Source of the DNA: Stereum hirsutum FP-91666 SS1
Lineage: Eukaryota > Basidiomycota > Agaricomycetes > Russulales > Stereaceae
DNA: 64,000 bases
NCBI RefSeq assembly: GCF_000264905.1
Contig: NW_006763132.1
Location: 687,755-751,754 of the forward strand
Direction: 5' to 3'
The notes under the pieces: model-generated
What the model saw: only the letters and a program-made list of their open reading frames with translations
Databases searched by the model: none
Told to the model about the DNA's origin: nothing
In this document: positions 36,205 to 47,484 of the stretch, in pieces
Layout of the letters: every line of letters starts with the position of its first letter
Numbering within the stretch: position 1 is the first letter of the stretch
Made by a program: the position numbers and the translations under genes

Positions 36205-37300
36205 TCAAACCGTGTTGTAGGCGTTGGCCATCTCACGAGCCGCATGCTTTTTGTACTCCCTAAAGATTATGACACGAGGGTAAGCCTCCTTCATGTCTTC
36301 CGACCAATGATCGTTGTGAAGTTCGTGGTGGCCACTAGCCATCGCCTCTGTAATTCCAATAACTGGTCAGAGGACGCGTGAGGTGATATAGCCGGTGAAA
36401 GGTGACCTACTGCCTGGAGCGGGGAGCAGATCATAAACGGCGTCTGTGATGGTCAAAGAGTCGATGGTGTCTAGAATGGACGCCACCAGATCATCATGAC
36501 CTCGAGCTGACGAGCTGACCAAAAGCTCCTTCCACACCCAGTCAATGACACGTTCGATGGACTCGTGGGGTGCAACATAATAGACCTGGGAACCATGGGA
36601 ATCGGAGAACTGGATCGCCTTATGCTGAGCATCTGCGAATTCGAACCTGGGCGAGACACACCGACCATATCAGCACACCAAGTATACGCCAACCAACGTG
36701 ACAGAGGGTAGCATAGCACTTACCGGCTCCCGCACTCCTTGATGCATCGTACGGTGTGTGAGCATAAGTAAAGACACTCCTGGACGAGATCCATTTCAAA
36801 ACCGTCCTGAGCTCCAAGGGTCCACAACGTCGGCAACCACTCCGCGATCTCGTCTGCCAACTGACGCATCATAAGCGACTGCTCGCGCCATCCATCCTTC
36901 CAGCTCTCCCGAACGTTATTCTCCAGCTCTCGCAGACCATCTCCCAGCGAGCGTTCATGCCTCTCGAAGTCAATCTTCCCAACGTTGACGTGCCTCTCGG
37001 CCACGAGATCGCTCCGATTCTTAACGGTCTTGAGAGCGGCGACTATCTTTGCGCGTTCGGAATCAGAGGAGAGCGCATCCAGAACGGGGCTAAGATATTT
37101 GTTGAGTTCTTGGAGGAGATAGTCGGCAGTGCATCCGGTTGGGAGCGATTTGAAGATGGTACTGGGTAGAGGTTTACCGGTTCTCAAAATCTATCGAAAG
37201 ATTTGTCAGAAAGGGGTCAGTGAAAAGCCTACGAAGGAGATAGACTAACTTCGTCTTGGGCTTGAGCTTTAGTAGTGTAAGAGTTGTGTAAAGAAGGCAT
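36205..37300 (-). CDS. Orphan-family protein, paralog C
   Basis: Four exons on minus: 37300-37250, 37190-36724, 36646-36411, 36347-36205, giving 298 aa. It aligns end to end with paralogs A and B: LPSTIFKSLPTGCTA, LNKYLSPVLDALSS, IAEWLPTLWTLGAQDGFE, CGSR across intron 2, VIDWVWKELLVSSSARG and LHNDHWSEDMKEA. The C-terminus is longer and basic (REYKKHAAREMANAYNTV) because exon 4 is 143 rather than 104 nt. Exon 2 has exactly the same length as in paralog B (467 nt), which suggests these two are the closest pair. A TATATAAG-like element lies about 95 bp upstream on minus. Function unknown. Confidence 0.8.
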
Positions 37301-37756
37301 GGTCCGGAACGTAGATGCAAGTATACCAAGAAGGACCGAGGAGCGAGAGAGGAAGTGAAGTGTCGAGATGATGTCGAGATGAGACGACCAGGTTGCTTAT
37401 ATGCTCGAGCTAACGACAAACAACACGTGGTAGACACAAAGACGACACGAACCGGCACGCGACGCGTTTGTGTCCAATATTAGCTGCAGTCCTGGTGGCA
37501 CCTCGCGTCAATACGCAGTCTTGGTGCTGAGCATCGACCTTTCGTAGTCCAAAGGCAAGCCAGAACGGAGAGCTGGGAGATAGGCTTCATTAATGATCGA
37601 AAACAGCCTAAATCAACAACCTGGCAACGCCACACCATATGCCATGCGCAACCAGTAGATTCTACAGCTGCCTGACGACGAACATCCAAACGCTGCATCG
37701 ATTAGTGATACAATGGCCATTCACCGGATATTGAATAAAGTCCATGCTCCTTTGAA
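37301..37756. other. Spacer
   Basis: Promoter side of paralog C and 3' side of the Maf gene. Nothing else seen. Confidence 0.5.
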
Positions 37757-38811
37757 TCACAAAGCCAAGAAGTCATCCTCCTCTTCCACGAGCAGGTCCA
37801 AGAAGCGGAAGAATGAAGCCGTTGGGAAACCAACAACGTTGTTGTAGTCGCCTTCGACCTTGCGGATTAGCATGCCCCCGAGACCCTATGGATAAAGAGG
37901 ACAATGAGATCCTGCGCGTAGACCAACAAATAGATCCATTGAGATCTGAAATACCTGGATGGCAAACCCGCCGGCACGATCAAGACCTTCCCCACAGTCG
38001 GCGTAGGCCTCGAGCAGGTACGTTGGGTTGTCCGAGAAGAAGACAAGGGTTCGCTCCTCGATAGATCTTTATGTGCCCATAAGGAGTGTACCTTGCTGTA
38101 ATAAGAGTAGAAATCCTCACCTCATCGCGTATCCGGGGGAGGTCAAGATCGGGTATACTATCGTGACGCGTCCCTCCGTCAGCTCCCATTCGCACGGTGC
38201 CAACAATAGAGTTGACTCACTGACGGTAACCCCTGTTACAACCTCACAGACACTACCGTTCAAGTCCAGCAACATCCTTAGACAGTCCGCTTTGTTGTCC
38301 GGCTTCTCTAGCAGCTCCTGCCGCGTGTGTGGCAGCTCGGAATATGAGGTTTGTGTAGTGGACGGTTGTGCATGTGTGAGCACGACAGTATCGGCTCCGA
38401 TTACTAGGTCAGGCCCGTCGTCTGGGTTTTCTGTCTGTCCTGGCGCGATTGTGATGAAACTCAATAACGCACATGAGAGCATTGAGCAAGTCGACGCACA
38501 ACGAGTCTCTCGTAGACCTCTACTGCCTTGTGCGTTGCGGTGGCTACAGGATACTCATGGATATCTTCGAAATCGTGTGGGTTCAGATCTTCTTCGAACT
38601 TGGAGGGTATTGTTTCGGGAACCAGACCCTATAACGCATCATGTCAGTATACGATGACCTGTGGAGTAAAACCTGTACACACGAAGGTTTCCAGAAGCTC
38701 CTTGCGACGAGGACTCCCGGATGCAAGAACGACGCGCTTCCCGTGTAGTTTATTCAGTCCTGGTATACGAAGGGCTTTGGGCAGAACCGCCGGGGTTCTT
38801 TTCTCAGACAT
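37757..38811 (-). CDS. Maf-type nucleoside triphosphate pyrophosphatase
   Basis: Five exons on minus: 38811-38683, 38628-38500, 38434-38121, 38066-37955, 37885-37757, giving 270 aa. The N-terminal Maf signature VVLASGSPRRKELLE is at residues 27-41, followed after intron 1 by the segment PSKFEEDL and ATHKA. The second signature DLVIGADTVV carries the metal-binding/catalytic Asp. The C-terminal GGFAIQ-GLGG and GDYNNVVGFP blocks are standard for the family. Maf proteins hydrolyse non-canonical or modified nucleoside triphosphates to monophosphates, a house-cleaning role; the eukaryotic relative is the N-terminal half of ASMTL. Length is a little above bacterial Maf (about 200 aa) because of an inserted loop after LVIGADTVV. 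Which nucleotides it prefers cannot be told. Confidence 0.9.
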
Positions 38812-39424
38812 TCTTTCAGTTATTCTAGGAAGTACGAGTCACGGTAGATAAAGTCTAGCGAAAGCCTTGGATGATGATTGTGGAGGATGGTTGAGCGTTG
38901 TGTGTGGGAGCCGTTGCAGGGTGGCGTCGCCACGACTTCCTGGGATCTGCCTTCGGTTTTCTCACGGTGGTGCCATCTTTCTGGCCGCCGCTCTGCTTTG
39001 GCCCTGCTCCAGTTTCTAGTTCTATCCTGTTCGGTTATCTGATACACTACTGACCATGGGCGATTTTAGGTTATTTATTCTTCTCCTATCATTGTTTTTA
39101 GCAAAGGCGTTCAGCTGAAAGACGCCTCCCATCCTTTACTTCAACCGAATTGGAGGCGAGCAGGTTTCGTTGCCAGATGTTGGCCAGATGGGATCACAGC
39201 ACGTGAATGTGCAGATTACCGCCAATCTAAGGTCAACCCGCAGCCCACGAAGCGTTATGCCAATAGCAGTATGGTTTTATGTATATCAACGCAAAAATTT
39301 TGACCAGGGCAGCTACATGTTTTGAAGTAGTGTCATCATCGCTCTTAGGTTCTTCTCCGCGCTCTGACAGAATTTCAGAATAATCTTTACCGATATTTTT
39401 GGCCAGATGTTGCGTACCTTTCCT
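38812..39424. other. Spacer
   Basis: Promoter side of the Maf gene and 3' side of the 160-aa orphan gene. No coding signal. Confidence 0.5.
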
Positions 39425-39971
39425 TCAGAGGTAGTCCTCTTTGACTTCATCGAACAACCTGTACGTCTCGTTCTCGAAACGAATCGCGTAGTGGCACTCT
39501 TGAGCACCGATGCCCACTCCCTTGACCCTTAGCACATGGCCGTCGTATTCAGAGCCGAATTCCTTTCCGCCTATTGAGATCAACAGGTCAATGTGAGCAG
39601 ATGAAGTAAAAGAAACTCTGCAGGAACTACTTACCATCACAAGCTTGGTTCATCAATCCGCCTGCCACATCGAACCCTTTTTGCGACCCCCCTCTGGCCG
39701 CCGCCATAGCCGTCACTGTACCAACCAGCATGCTAGCTGACCCCGCTGCACATGCGCCCGCTATCTGGCCTGCTTTCTCCGTGCCTTCGTCATCTGTGAA
39801 CGGTTTTCCACCACTTGCTTCACGAACTTCCACGGCATAGACGAGGCTGGGCATGTTCTCTCGAGTCCAAATCGTCCCGGTCATGATGTTGTTCCCGTAT
39901 GACAACGGGAGACCAGTGAAAGCGACGTGGATCGTTTTGCCGGTATCGTTTTTGACGTGGACGTGCGGCAT
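39425..39971 (-). CDS. Small orphan protein (160 aa)
   Basis: Two exons on minus, 39971-39635 and 39570-39425, with a 64-bp intron. No recognised family. The protein starts MPHVHVKNDTGKTIHVAFTG, a beta-sandwich-like N-terminus seen in some small fungal cytosolic proteins. A Gly/Ala-rich hydrophobic stretch follows (AGQIAGACAAGSASMLVGTV), which could be a buried helix or a membrane hairpin. The C-terminal strand-rich part ends HYAIRFENETYRLFDEVKED. There is no signal peptide. A well-placed TATA box upstream and a clean splice junction support a real, expressed gene. Confidence 0.7.
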
Positions 39972-40645
39972 TGTTGGTAGTAAATTGACTGGTAGTCTTC
40001 AAGTATGGAACGGGTCGAGAGGAGGGGCTGTGATCGTTCTCGCGACAGTGATGGTCTGCCTATATACCCGTCTCCTCAATGGGTTTGACAAACGGGTCCT
40101 CTCCCTATTACAGTGGCGTGTATACAAGGACCATCATCTTGTGGATAAATCTGTTCTAAAAGTACTAAGTGCGTCATTCTCGAATTGTCCGCAGGATGTA
40201 TCCACCGGATAACGAGGAAATGATCTCTTTGCCTCGGGAAACTGTACGTGTCTGAGTTCCACTTCGACAGATTCTTGTGGCGTCTACGTATACGCATCGC
40301 AGTGTCACTCTAGGTCACACGCTACTGAACAAGTACCTGACTTCCTTGCGCAAGTCATGAACAATATACAGACGAAAGCTTTGTGGGTTGTGGTGAGTCG
40401 GTCTAGCGGCTTATTATTTTCTAGTAGAAACTTCAATGACAAGACTCACGATCTTCCCGGAATTCCGCCAGCGCAAACAGGCAGGAGATGAGTCTCAAGG
40501 CTCGTCTTGTAGGATATAGCGACACGAAAGGGAGGTTGCAGAAACCTGGCCATCCCAAGCTCCGGAGAAATGTCTGTGCATCGTGTTAAAATCAAGATAT
40601 AATGCACGGGAACAGAGTTCCAAGTCCAAGGAGATGCGTCGATGC
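39972..40645. other. Spacer with TATA box of the 160-aa gene
   Basis: Promoter of the small orphan gene and 3' flank of the GST-kappa-like gene, both on minus. Apart from the TATA box nothing stands out. Confidence 0.45.
40059..40066 (-). promoter_or_regulatory. TATA box of the 160-aa orphan gene
   Basis: GTATATAG-type element on minus about 90 bp upstream of the ATG at 39971. Confidence 0.45.
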
Positions 40646-41657
40646 TCATAACTTTGGAGTACTCTTCTCGGGCAGCTTGATATCCTCGTACGGTAACTCC
40701 AAGAACCACCACATGTAGTGAAACCTATTCAACATCTCCAACTCAGCAAGCGTCCAAAACACGCGATCATTTGGTTTTCATCGCATCTATCAGACCTACC
40801 TATCGCTTCCAAAGAACGGTTCTTCCACGCCCTTCAGATTCCTCACCCAAAACCAAGGTGCTCCAAATGCGCCACAATCAAGCACTCGCTGCGTGTTGTC
40901 CAGCAACTTCTGTTTCCACTCCGGGTTTCCTGTAGCATCCATGATCTGCTTTACCTCGGTTTCAGAGAAGTTCTCGGAGAGCGTTTTCACTAAGAGATCA
41001 GGTTTGGATATATCTTCGCCCAAGATCCACAGGTGGTGCCACAGTGAGAGGAAGGCAGTCTCATATTTCTCGTGGGGATAGTTCGCCTTGATATAAACCA
41101 TAGCTCGTTGAGGCTGCATCCAATAAGCAATCACAACGGACGAAAAGATCAGTACTTTATAACCCAAAGATACTAAGCAAGAATAAAAAGGAGGGATACT
41201 CGCCAAAAGGGAAACAATTGGGAAGCATTCTGGCGTCCGAAGGTCGGGAACACCGAAATAGTTACGAGCACGAACAGAATCGTACTGTGAATATTTGCTC
41301 TTCGCAGGAAGTGTCCAGGGAGGCTTATTTCCTGAGCCTGCGTTGACTCCACCGAGAAATATCGGGTGAAACCTCAGAACGTTACAAGGTTGGCAAGTGA
41401 AAGTTAGCCAACAAGGTCGCTGTCTCGGGCGCCAGTGAGGCGGAGATGCTGGAGACTTACTCAACCTCGATGTCGTATGAAGCAAGGGCCTTCCGGTTCT
41501 TGAGAAGATATAAGATGGCATAGTAGGAATAGGGTGATACTGTGGAGTAGACCAATGTAGCTGGGTCAACACAAAACCGACATGTTCAACACTCTGCCAG
41601 TGCTCGGAATTAGGTCGTACCACAGTCCAGGAAAGCGTCAATTTTGCCTTTTGCCAT
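40646..41657 (-). CDS. GST-kappa / 2-hydroxychromene-2-carboxylate isomerase-like DsbA-fold protein
   Basis: Five exons on minus: 41657-41621, 41539-41461, 41372-41204, 41113-40800, 40724-40646, giving 225 aa. The fold starts IDAFLDCVSPYSYYAILYLL, where Ser in CVSPYS is the glutathione-activating residue of kappa GSTs. VEFHPIFLGGVN, GNKPPWTLPAK and ARNYFGVPDLRTP are family hallmarks, and GAFGAPWFWV is the cis-proline strand that closes the active site. It probably conjugates or isomerises small electrophiles with glutathione in mitochondria or peroxisomes; the C-terminus here (STPKL) is not a clear PTS1. The third intron (41203-41114) begins GCGAGT rather than GT. Splicing there is needed to read SLLPQRAMVY. 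Confidence 0.9.
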
Positions 41658-42491
41658 GCTTACAATGACGCCAAAGTTATGTTGGATGGTGTCAAAGACA
41701 AGTTGGCTGGGAGCAGGAGGGTAGAACGTCCAACGGTCGAGGACGGATCATGGGCGTGCGGTCAGGACGAAGCGCCTTTCCCAAGGTGCAATTTCACGTG
41801 CCTGAGCCGCACTGTGGCCCAAATGTGAACTGGACTGACGGCTTATTGCTGTCAAAAATGAGAGAAGAGCTGACTCCAAAGACAGCACCGTACCAAGAAT
41901 ACTGACACGTCAATTTTAAACCAGAGTCAAACCAGAGTGGAACTCTGCAATTATGCCGTTGTGCCACCCCCAACCCACCCCCGGTGGGGAAGATCTCGGA
42001 AGATGCCGCCCAACATTTCAGCGGCGTTTCATGAGTTGGTTCTTGTGTCTCCACCGCCATTTCCTCAGTGTCACAGGTGGCAACGTTTTGCAGCTCTTGC
42101 CCGTACCTAGTGGTACGGCCTGAAGGGCGCTAGCTACTCACTATTTGTGTCTCCGGTACGCATGATTTAAATAAATACTGTCACGACGCCATCCGTCGTT
42201 TGCCCCTAATTCTTTGAAGGAAACTATACTAGTGATTGACCACCGCTTTCCACATCGTCCCCTGGACCCGGGCTTCTTGACCGAGCCCGAGAACTCTTAC
42301 ATCTTTGGCCCATCACAAGGTAAGACACGCAGCTTTCGGCGACAAGTGCACCGGCATCATCTATAACCGGTCATCGCAGACGCTCTACTTTAGTACTGTA
42401 CTTGAGGTTATCGCCTTCCTCCTCTTGAGACTTTGCTACTAACTCCCCTTCAGGTCAAAATTGCAGTCCAACCCACACTTTCTTCCACACA
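41658..42491. other. Divergent promoter region
   Basis: Lies between the GST-kappa-like gene (minus) and the SDR gene (plus), so both promoters are here. No other feature seen. Confidence 0.5.
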
Positions 42492-43579
42492 ATGAACCCC
42501 TCCTCCCAACCTGTCGCACTTGTAATCGGTGCTTCCCGCGGCATTGGTCGCCAGGTCGCGGTCGACCTTGCAAAAGCAGGTTATGCCACAGCGGTAGCTG
42601 CCAAATCAACTTCCGATGCGTATAAAACCGACCCATTCCCTCCTGGGCCTAATTCTTCCAGCAGCACAATCAATACTGTGGAGAGAGAGATAAAGGAGTC
42701 GGGCGGTGAGGCGTTTGCTGTCACCGTGAACACGAGAGATCCTGAGAGCGTGAGGCGCGGTGTGGACGCTGTTGTGGCGGTAAGTCATCTCACCCGGACT
42801 CGGCCAACTTACAGCGATTACTGATGGCAAACTTTGTTCAACTTTATACAGAAATATGGTCGCCTCGACGTCATCGTCTACAACAGTGGCGCAATCTGGT
42901 GGGCCTCCGTCGAGAACTCACCTTTCAAACGCTTTCAGCTCATGCAGCAAGTCAACATCGAAGGTCTCTATGCCACCGTTCAGGCATCCCTCCCCCATTT
43001 CAAAGCTCAAAACTGGACCGGTCGCATCATAGTCGTCTCTCCGCCCATATATAGCCGCTTCTTCCGTGGCAAGACCGCGTATGCCGTGGGAAAGATTGGA
43101 ATGAGCGTGCTAGTGAAGGGCTTGGCGATGGATTGGGAGCGAGAGGAAAAGAGAAACATGGCTATCTGTGCGATTTGGCCTGCGGCGGCGATTGAGAGTG
43201 CGGCAACTGTAAGGGAGACTGAGTCGAATACTCAGATGGCAGAGAATCTGCGGAAACCGGTCAGACTCTCCTTTCGATTTCTTTTTCTCATACAATAGTT
43301 TAGGCTGACATGCTATCTGTTCGGTATCAGACCATCTATAGCGATGCCATCCTCGCGATGCTACGCGCCCCCACATCCATCGTCAATGGCCAATTATTTC
43401 TCGACGAAGACTTCCTGCGCGAGCACTGCGGAGTTACAGACTTCACCAAGTACTCTCTTATTCCTGGGTCGACACCCAGACGCATCATGCCTGCTAAGCT
43501 GCCAGACCTGAGGGTCGCGGAGCAGGATGACGAAGGCGATCGTATGGACAGCGCGAAGCTTAGGGCTTCGAAATTGTAG
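42492..43579 (+). CDS. Short-chain dehydrogenase, HSDL2-like, with peroxisomal SKL end
   Basis: Three exons, 42492-42779, 42852-43259, 43331-43579, giving 314 aa. The cofactor motif GASRGIG is at residues 13-19. NSG at 107-109 replaces the usual NAG, and Ser159 with Y173-x3-K177 (YAVGK) completes the classical SDR active site. The extended N-terminal loop (KSTSDAYKTDPFPPGPNSSS) and the later part resemble HSDL2-type SDRs rather than FabG. The protein ends in Ser-Lys-Leu, the canonical type 1 peroxisomal signal, so import into peroxisomes is likely. It probably oxidises or reduces a fatty-acyl or related carbonyl there. Introns are 72 and 71 bp. The start is the first ATG after a pyrimidine-rich leader. 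Confidence 0.9.
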
Positions 43580-45966
43580 AATGCTGCAAGTTCTGCTTGG
43601 ATTTGAAGGCATAGTCATGGTGAACGAGATCATGTCTAGTATCGAGCTTCAGCGGATGTGTCCCGTATGGGCATGTACCTTTACAATTTATTTGTTTCTG
43701 GATTGAAGCACGCGCAACATGGTGTCAACATGGTGTCCTGCGTTCCGCATACATCCGTTCCCCCGAATAATGCTAAACGCATTAACGGGAGGGAATCTCG
43801 AGAAGTTGGGGGATGGACGATTTGTGTGACGTCCTCGTGTCCTAGCTCGGGGAAGATGAAGGGAAGCATTGCGGGTGACTGTGGGAGACGTTAATTGGGA
43901 GCCAGCGGGGTGCTTTGGTGCTCCGCGGCATCTCCTCGAGCGTTGAAATATATGTGTCAGGCAAAGCTCCACGATCGGGAGAGCACGACTATATGGCGTG
44001 TTTGGCCTGGGAATGCTAGGTCATCACGGATGTTTTCGAATTCATCGTATTCGTCTGTCGGCATTATGGAGTCCAAAAGCTCCATAGACGAGCCTGCACC
44101 AAGCAGGCTATTCTACACACGCATAGCTCTAATAATATCAACGATTGGACATCGTAAGGCAGTCGCACCGACTCATCATACGTGCCAGGAATATTTGCAG
44201 ACAACAATTATACTAATAAATATAACATTCGGGTGGCACAACTGATGTCTACGCTCCCATCGAACTCTCCCACCGTTCGTTATCTACAGCTGCTGCTGCA
44301 CCGTGTGCCAGGTGCCCTTGTATGGAGGTGGGTAGACTGAACGATGACTCCGACTACCTTCCTGCCAGCCGCTGAATTGCGCGTATTCTCTGTCGATGCG
44401 TCTCATTCATGACTGCACTTATCTATCTAGCGTTCTGTTTATAACCAATCTGATGAACATTGTGTTGCTATTCGTGAGTTCTTGGTTCTGTCACTTCTCA
44501 CCCAATCTTCGACGAGGACTGACGATCGTCGCCTTGGTTTTCAACACCAGACGGCTGCAGTGAGTCTGGGTCGCGGTCATAAGGTTCCCCTCTCTCATCA
44601 GTCTTTCGCCCCGTGGCCGGGAGTATAGTAAATGTGTGAATTTATGCTCTCTCCATCTCCGGTTGATCTCCCTCTCAATCACCCCCATCCAATAATCCCC
44701 AATAAACACCAATCACCCTTCCAACCTCCCTAGGTTTTCCGTCATCCTCGTCGGTCGAATGATGACCAACATCCGAGTTCAATACCACAAGATGGAAGAC
44801 GTTCGGGCTCGAGCGCTCGAGCTATCCAACCTCACCACTGGTTCTATAGAATTCTCGAATCAAGATGCCATCGTTCGGGCTCAGGACATGCGGGTGGCCA
44901 CACTTTTGATAGGCTAGATCATGGTCACGCTGACTCCCCGAATAGCTCTAGAGCAAGAGGCAAAAGAAGATGGCTCCCTGAGGACGAGGACGATTGCGAG
45001 GACCAACATGGAGGCAGGCGCTACCGCTGTCGAGGGATGGAGTGATTCACGGCTTGGATCGTCGTGTGGTGGGAAGGTCTGTTTGTAACTGGTAGTGCTG
45101 GCGCTCGGAGCTCGAATGAGAGAGGTGCGAGCTGGGGAAGTCACTGGTCGGTCGATGGCCATGGCATTGTATTTGTTGACATCGAGCACAGATAGAACAC
45201 ATCAACGACGAATCGCTACCTACGTCTTCAAAGTATCCAGTTGTGTGCACTTACTGAAGGCTATGTTGTAGCATCCTGTAGCATCCTCTCAGTTCCCTAT
45301 TCGGCAGTATTGTATTATTACAAGCGACGCTGCCCTGCACCAGATTATTCCCTGCGTTTAACGCAACGAATACTATGCATGATTGATCTGATCAATCGTC
45401 TTCGCGTACATCGCTCTCGTGGGGCTGCTTTGAGGGAAAACAAAGAACCAAGAGAGGTCCGAGTCGATGGCATGAAGAGCGACGTTGTACGCCACATTGG
45501 TGTGATCACTCTCAATGCAGATGAACAGCAGGAAGAGACGACCAGGAAATTGCATACGATCGTGAGCCAGAATGCACGGTCTAAATGGACAGTACCTACA
45601 TCAAATTCATTCAGTGGTGATGAGAGTGCTATGAGCAATCGACTTGTCATCATAGACATATTCGCATAGATGTCCGTTCAAGTTTGCCCAGTCATTCTCA
45701 GTGCCACGATAAATGGCCAGCGAATTTTAAGCGCGGAAAGAAACAGTTGAAAGTTGATCAAAACATAGAACTAATAGACGAGTTGAACTCGAGAGACTGC
45801 TTGATAGTGCTGTTGTTTGGCCCAGAAGGTAATGGGAGTGTAAGAAAACGATGGCTAGTACGTAGGAAGCATGTTTCAATCGATTCCAGAGGGTCCGTGT
45901 CTGCGATCGTATATATGAGTGCTTTGGAATGAGGCAACAGCATCAGGTTGCTTACCACGTACAGCC
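43580..45966. other. 2.4-kb spacer, no gene supported
   Basis: Many short overlapping frames, none with a family pattern or a consistent spliced model. One minus frame near 44914-45189 has a hydrophobic stretch (ASMLVLAIVLVL), but nothing else supports it. Confidence 0.45.
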
Positions 45967-47484
45967 CTAGTTCCCATCGTCTCTCATATCCTGCCACCGC
46001 CTTCGAGTCCAGTTATTAGTCTCTTGCCTCCGCATCCCCGCCGGTGTCTCGACCTCGGAAGGGGCCACCGCCATCCCTAACCCCGCTCGTGACGAATTAG
46101 CAGTCACCTCCAATGGCACGATTAACGCTGTACGATTATGGGCTGCATCGATCGCCTGCTGTGTCTCGGAAGACATCCCTGTCGACTCTTTTGAGGCTTT
46201 CTCAACGTCGAGTGGCCCGAGAGCTGTCCCCGGTTGCCAACCTTGCTTCATGAGAAGCCTGTGTCCGACATTGGATGTTCCGAGAGCAGCAGCAGCAGCA
46301 GCAGCAGGCGGAGGCGGAGGCTCCCACGATTCGGCTGAGAGGACACGCGGGGACGAGCATGTGCTATATCGAGTGGGAGTCGCAGTCATCGGTGTGGCGA
46401 GGGCCGACGACGCTGTAGGGAGGATTTTAGGAATGGACGGAAGGCCAGGGACGTCGGAGCTGCTCGATGAGTGGTGAAGGGCGCGGCGCTTGGCAGAACG
46501 GTCGATGTATCGAGTATGTGACGTGGTCGCGTCTTGCGTGTTCGATGGAAGGAGAGAAGGCGAAGGCGAATGACTGTGACGACTGAGGAGGTTCCTCCTG
46601 AGGGATGTCAGGGCGCGCTTTGCGTCTTGGGGGGCATCAGTATTACCAGCTTTCACGGACGTGGCAGTGGCTGCGATCGTTGACACTTCGCGTTTCCGCT
46701 TCTTGTCCGTGGGGAACAAGGGAATCTCGTCTCCTGCACGAGGATCAGCGGAAACTGAGCAGTCGAGGCAGGGCAACCTATCATCATGTATGTGGACGAC
46801 GAACGTCGTACCACCGGCAGTCAATCTATCCAAATGGTTCAGCTCCCGCGGGATACTTGCCGTCCGTGGTGCTGACAACCGCTGACCTTTCGTCTCGCCA
46901 CTCTCACCCACGCCGAATGCGACGCCTTGCATTTCACCAAGTCCTGGTCTGATATATGTTCCATGTTTGGATCCCATGTCTACGACCGCCCAGTATTTCC
47001 TCTCCTTATCCCAAAACAAAGTAGCGTGCAACTTGGAGACCTCCATATCTTTGAGCCGGACTCGTGGAATGTCAGTACCGGACGGGGCTAAATCCCGGCC
47101 CAGCTGGACCTCGAAGTATCCGTCGAGAACAGCTAAACGCTGTTTCGAAGGGCGGATAGTGGAGTGCTCTATGACGAGGCGCAATGAAGGGTGGTCTTTA
47201 GGGTCATCGCCTTCTGCAGCCGGTGGAGTAGTAGGCACAGGTGGCGAAACAGGGCGGGAAGACGTTCGAAAAGATGTAGGGTGCATGGAGTGGGAGGGCA
47301 TGTAGACGTCGCTTTGATTGTGATCGTGTGTATGGCTGTATATTTCATGTTCGAGCATGCTGGTTCTGGTCGAAGGAGTTGCGGCATCCCCTGGCCATTC
47401 GTACGCCGGATCGTAGGCATGTCGGGAAGCGACGATTTGAGGAGAACCAAAGATCTCTATAAGCTCTCCTTCTTCTAAGGACAT
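45967..47484 (-). CDS. FHA and G-patch domain protein (AGGF1-like)
   Basis: Single exon, 505 aa, which is rare in this window. An FHA domain spans about residues 100-235, with the conserved GR (129-130), SKLHA (150-154) and GSKHGTY (171-177) that bind phosphothreonine. A G-patch (GHRLLMKQGWQPGTALG) follows at about 407-423, then a charged tail. The same order is found in AGGF1 and related fungal proteins; G-patch proteins activate DEAH helicases in splicing and ribosome assembly, so a nuclear RNA-processing role is likely. Between the domains lie a basic KKRKRE stretch, a probable nuclear signal, and long Ser/Thr-Pro-rich regions. A GCA microsatellite at about 46287-46306 encodes a seven-Ala run just before the G-patch. 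Confidence 0.88.
   Translation of the reverse strand: MSLEEGELIEIFGSPQIVASRHAYDPAYEWPGDAATPSTRTSMLEHEIYSHTHDHNQSDVYMPSHSMHPTSFRTSSRPVSPPVPTTPPAAEGDDPKDHPSLRLVIEHSTIRPSKQRLAVLDGYFEVQLGRDLAPSGTDIPRVRLKDMEVSKLHATLFWDKERKYWAVVDMGSKHGTYIRPGLGEMQGVAFGVGESGETKGQRLSAPRTASIPRELNHLDRLTAGGTTFVVHIHDDRLPCLDCSVSADPRAGDEIPLFPTDKKRKREVSTIAATATSVKAGNTDAPQDAKRALTSLRRNLLSRHSHSPSPSLLPSNTQDATTSHTRYIDRSAKRRALHHSSSSSDVPGLPSIPKILPTASSALATPMTATPTRYSTCSSPRVLSAESWEPPPPPAAAAAAALGTSNVGHRLLMKQGWQPGTALGPLDVEKASKESTGMSSETQQAIDAAHNRTALIVPLEVTANSSRAGLGMAVAPSEVETPAGMRRQETNNWTRRRWQDMRDDGN

Noticed and set aside
44914..45189. 91-codon minus frame with a hydrophobic stretch
   Set aside because: Only one weak hydrophobic segment; no homolog pattern or supporting splice or promoter signals.
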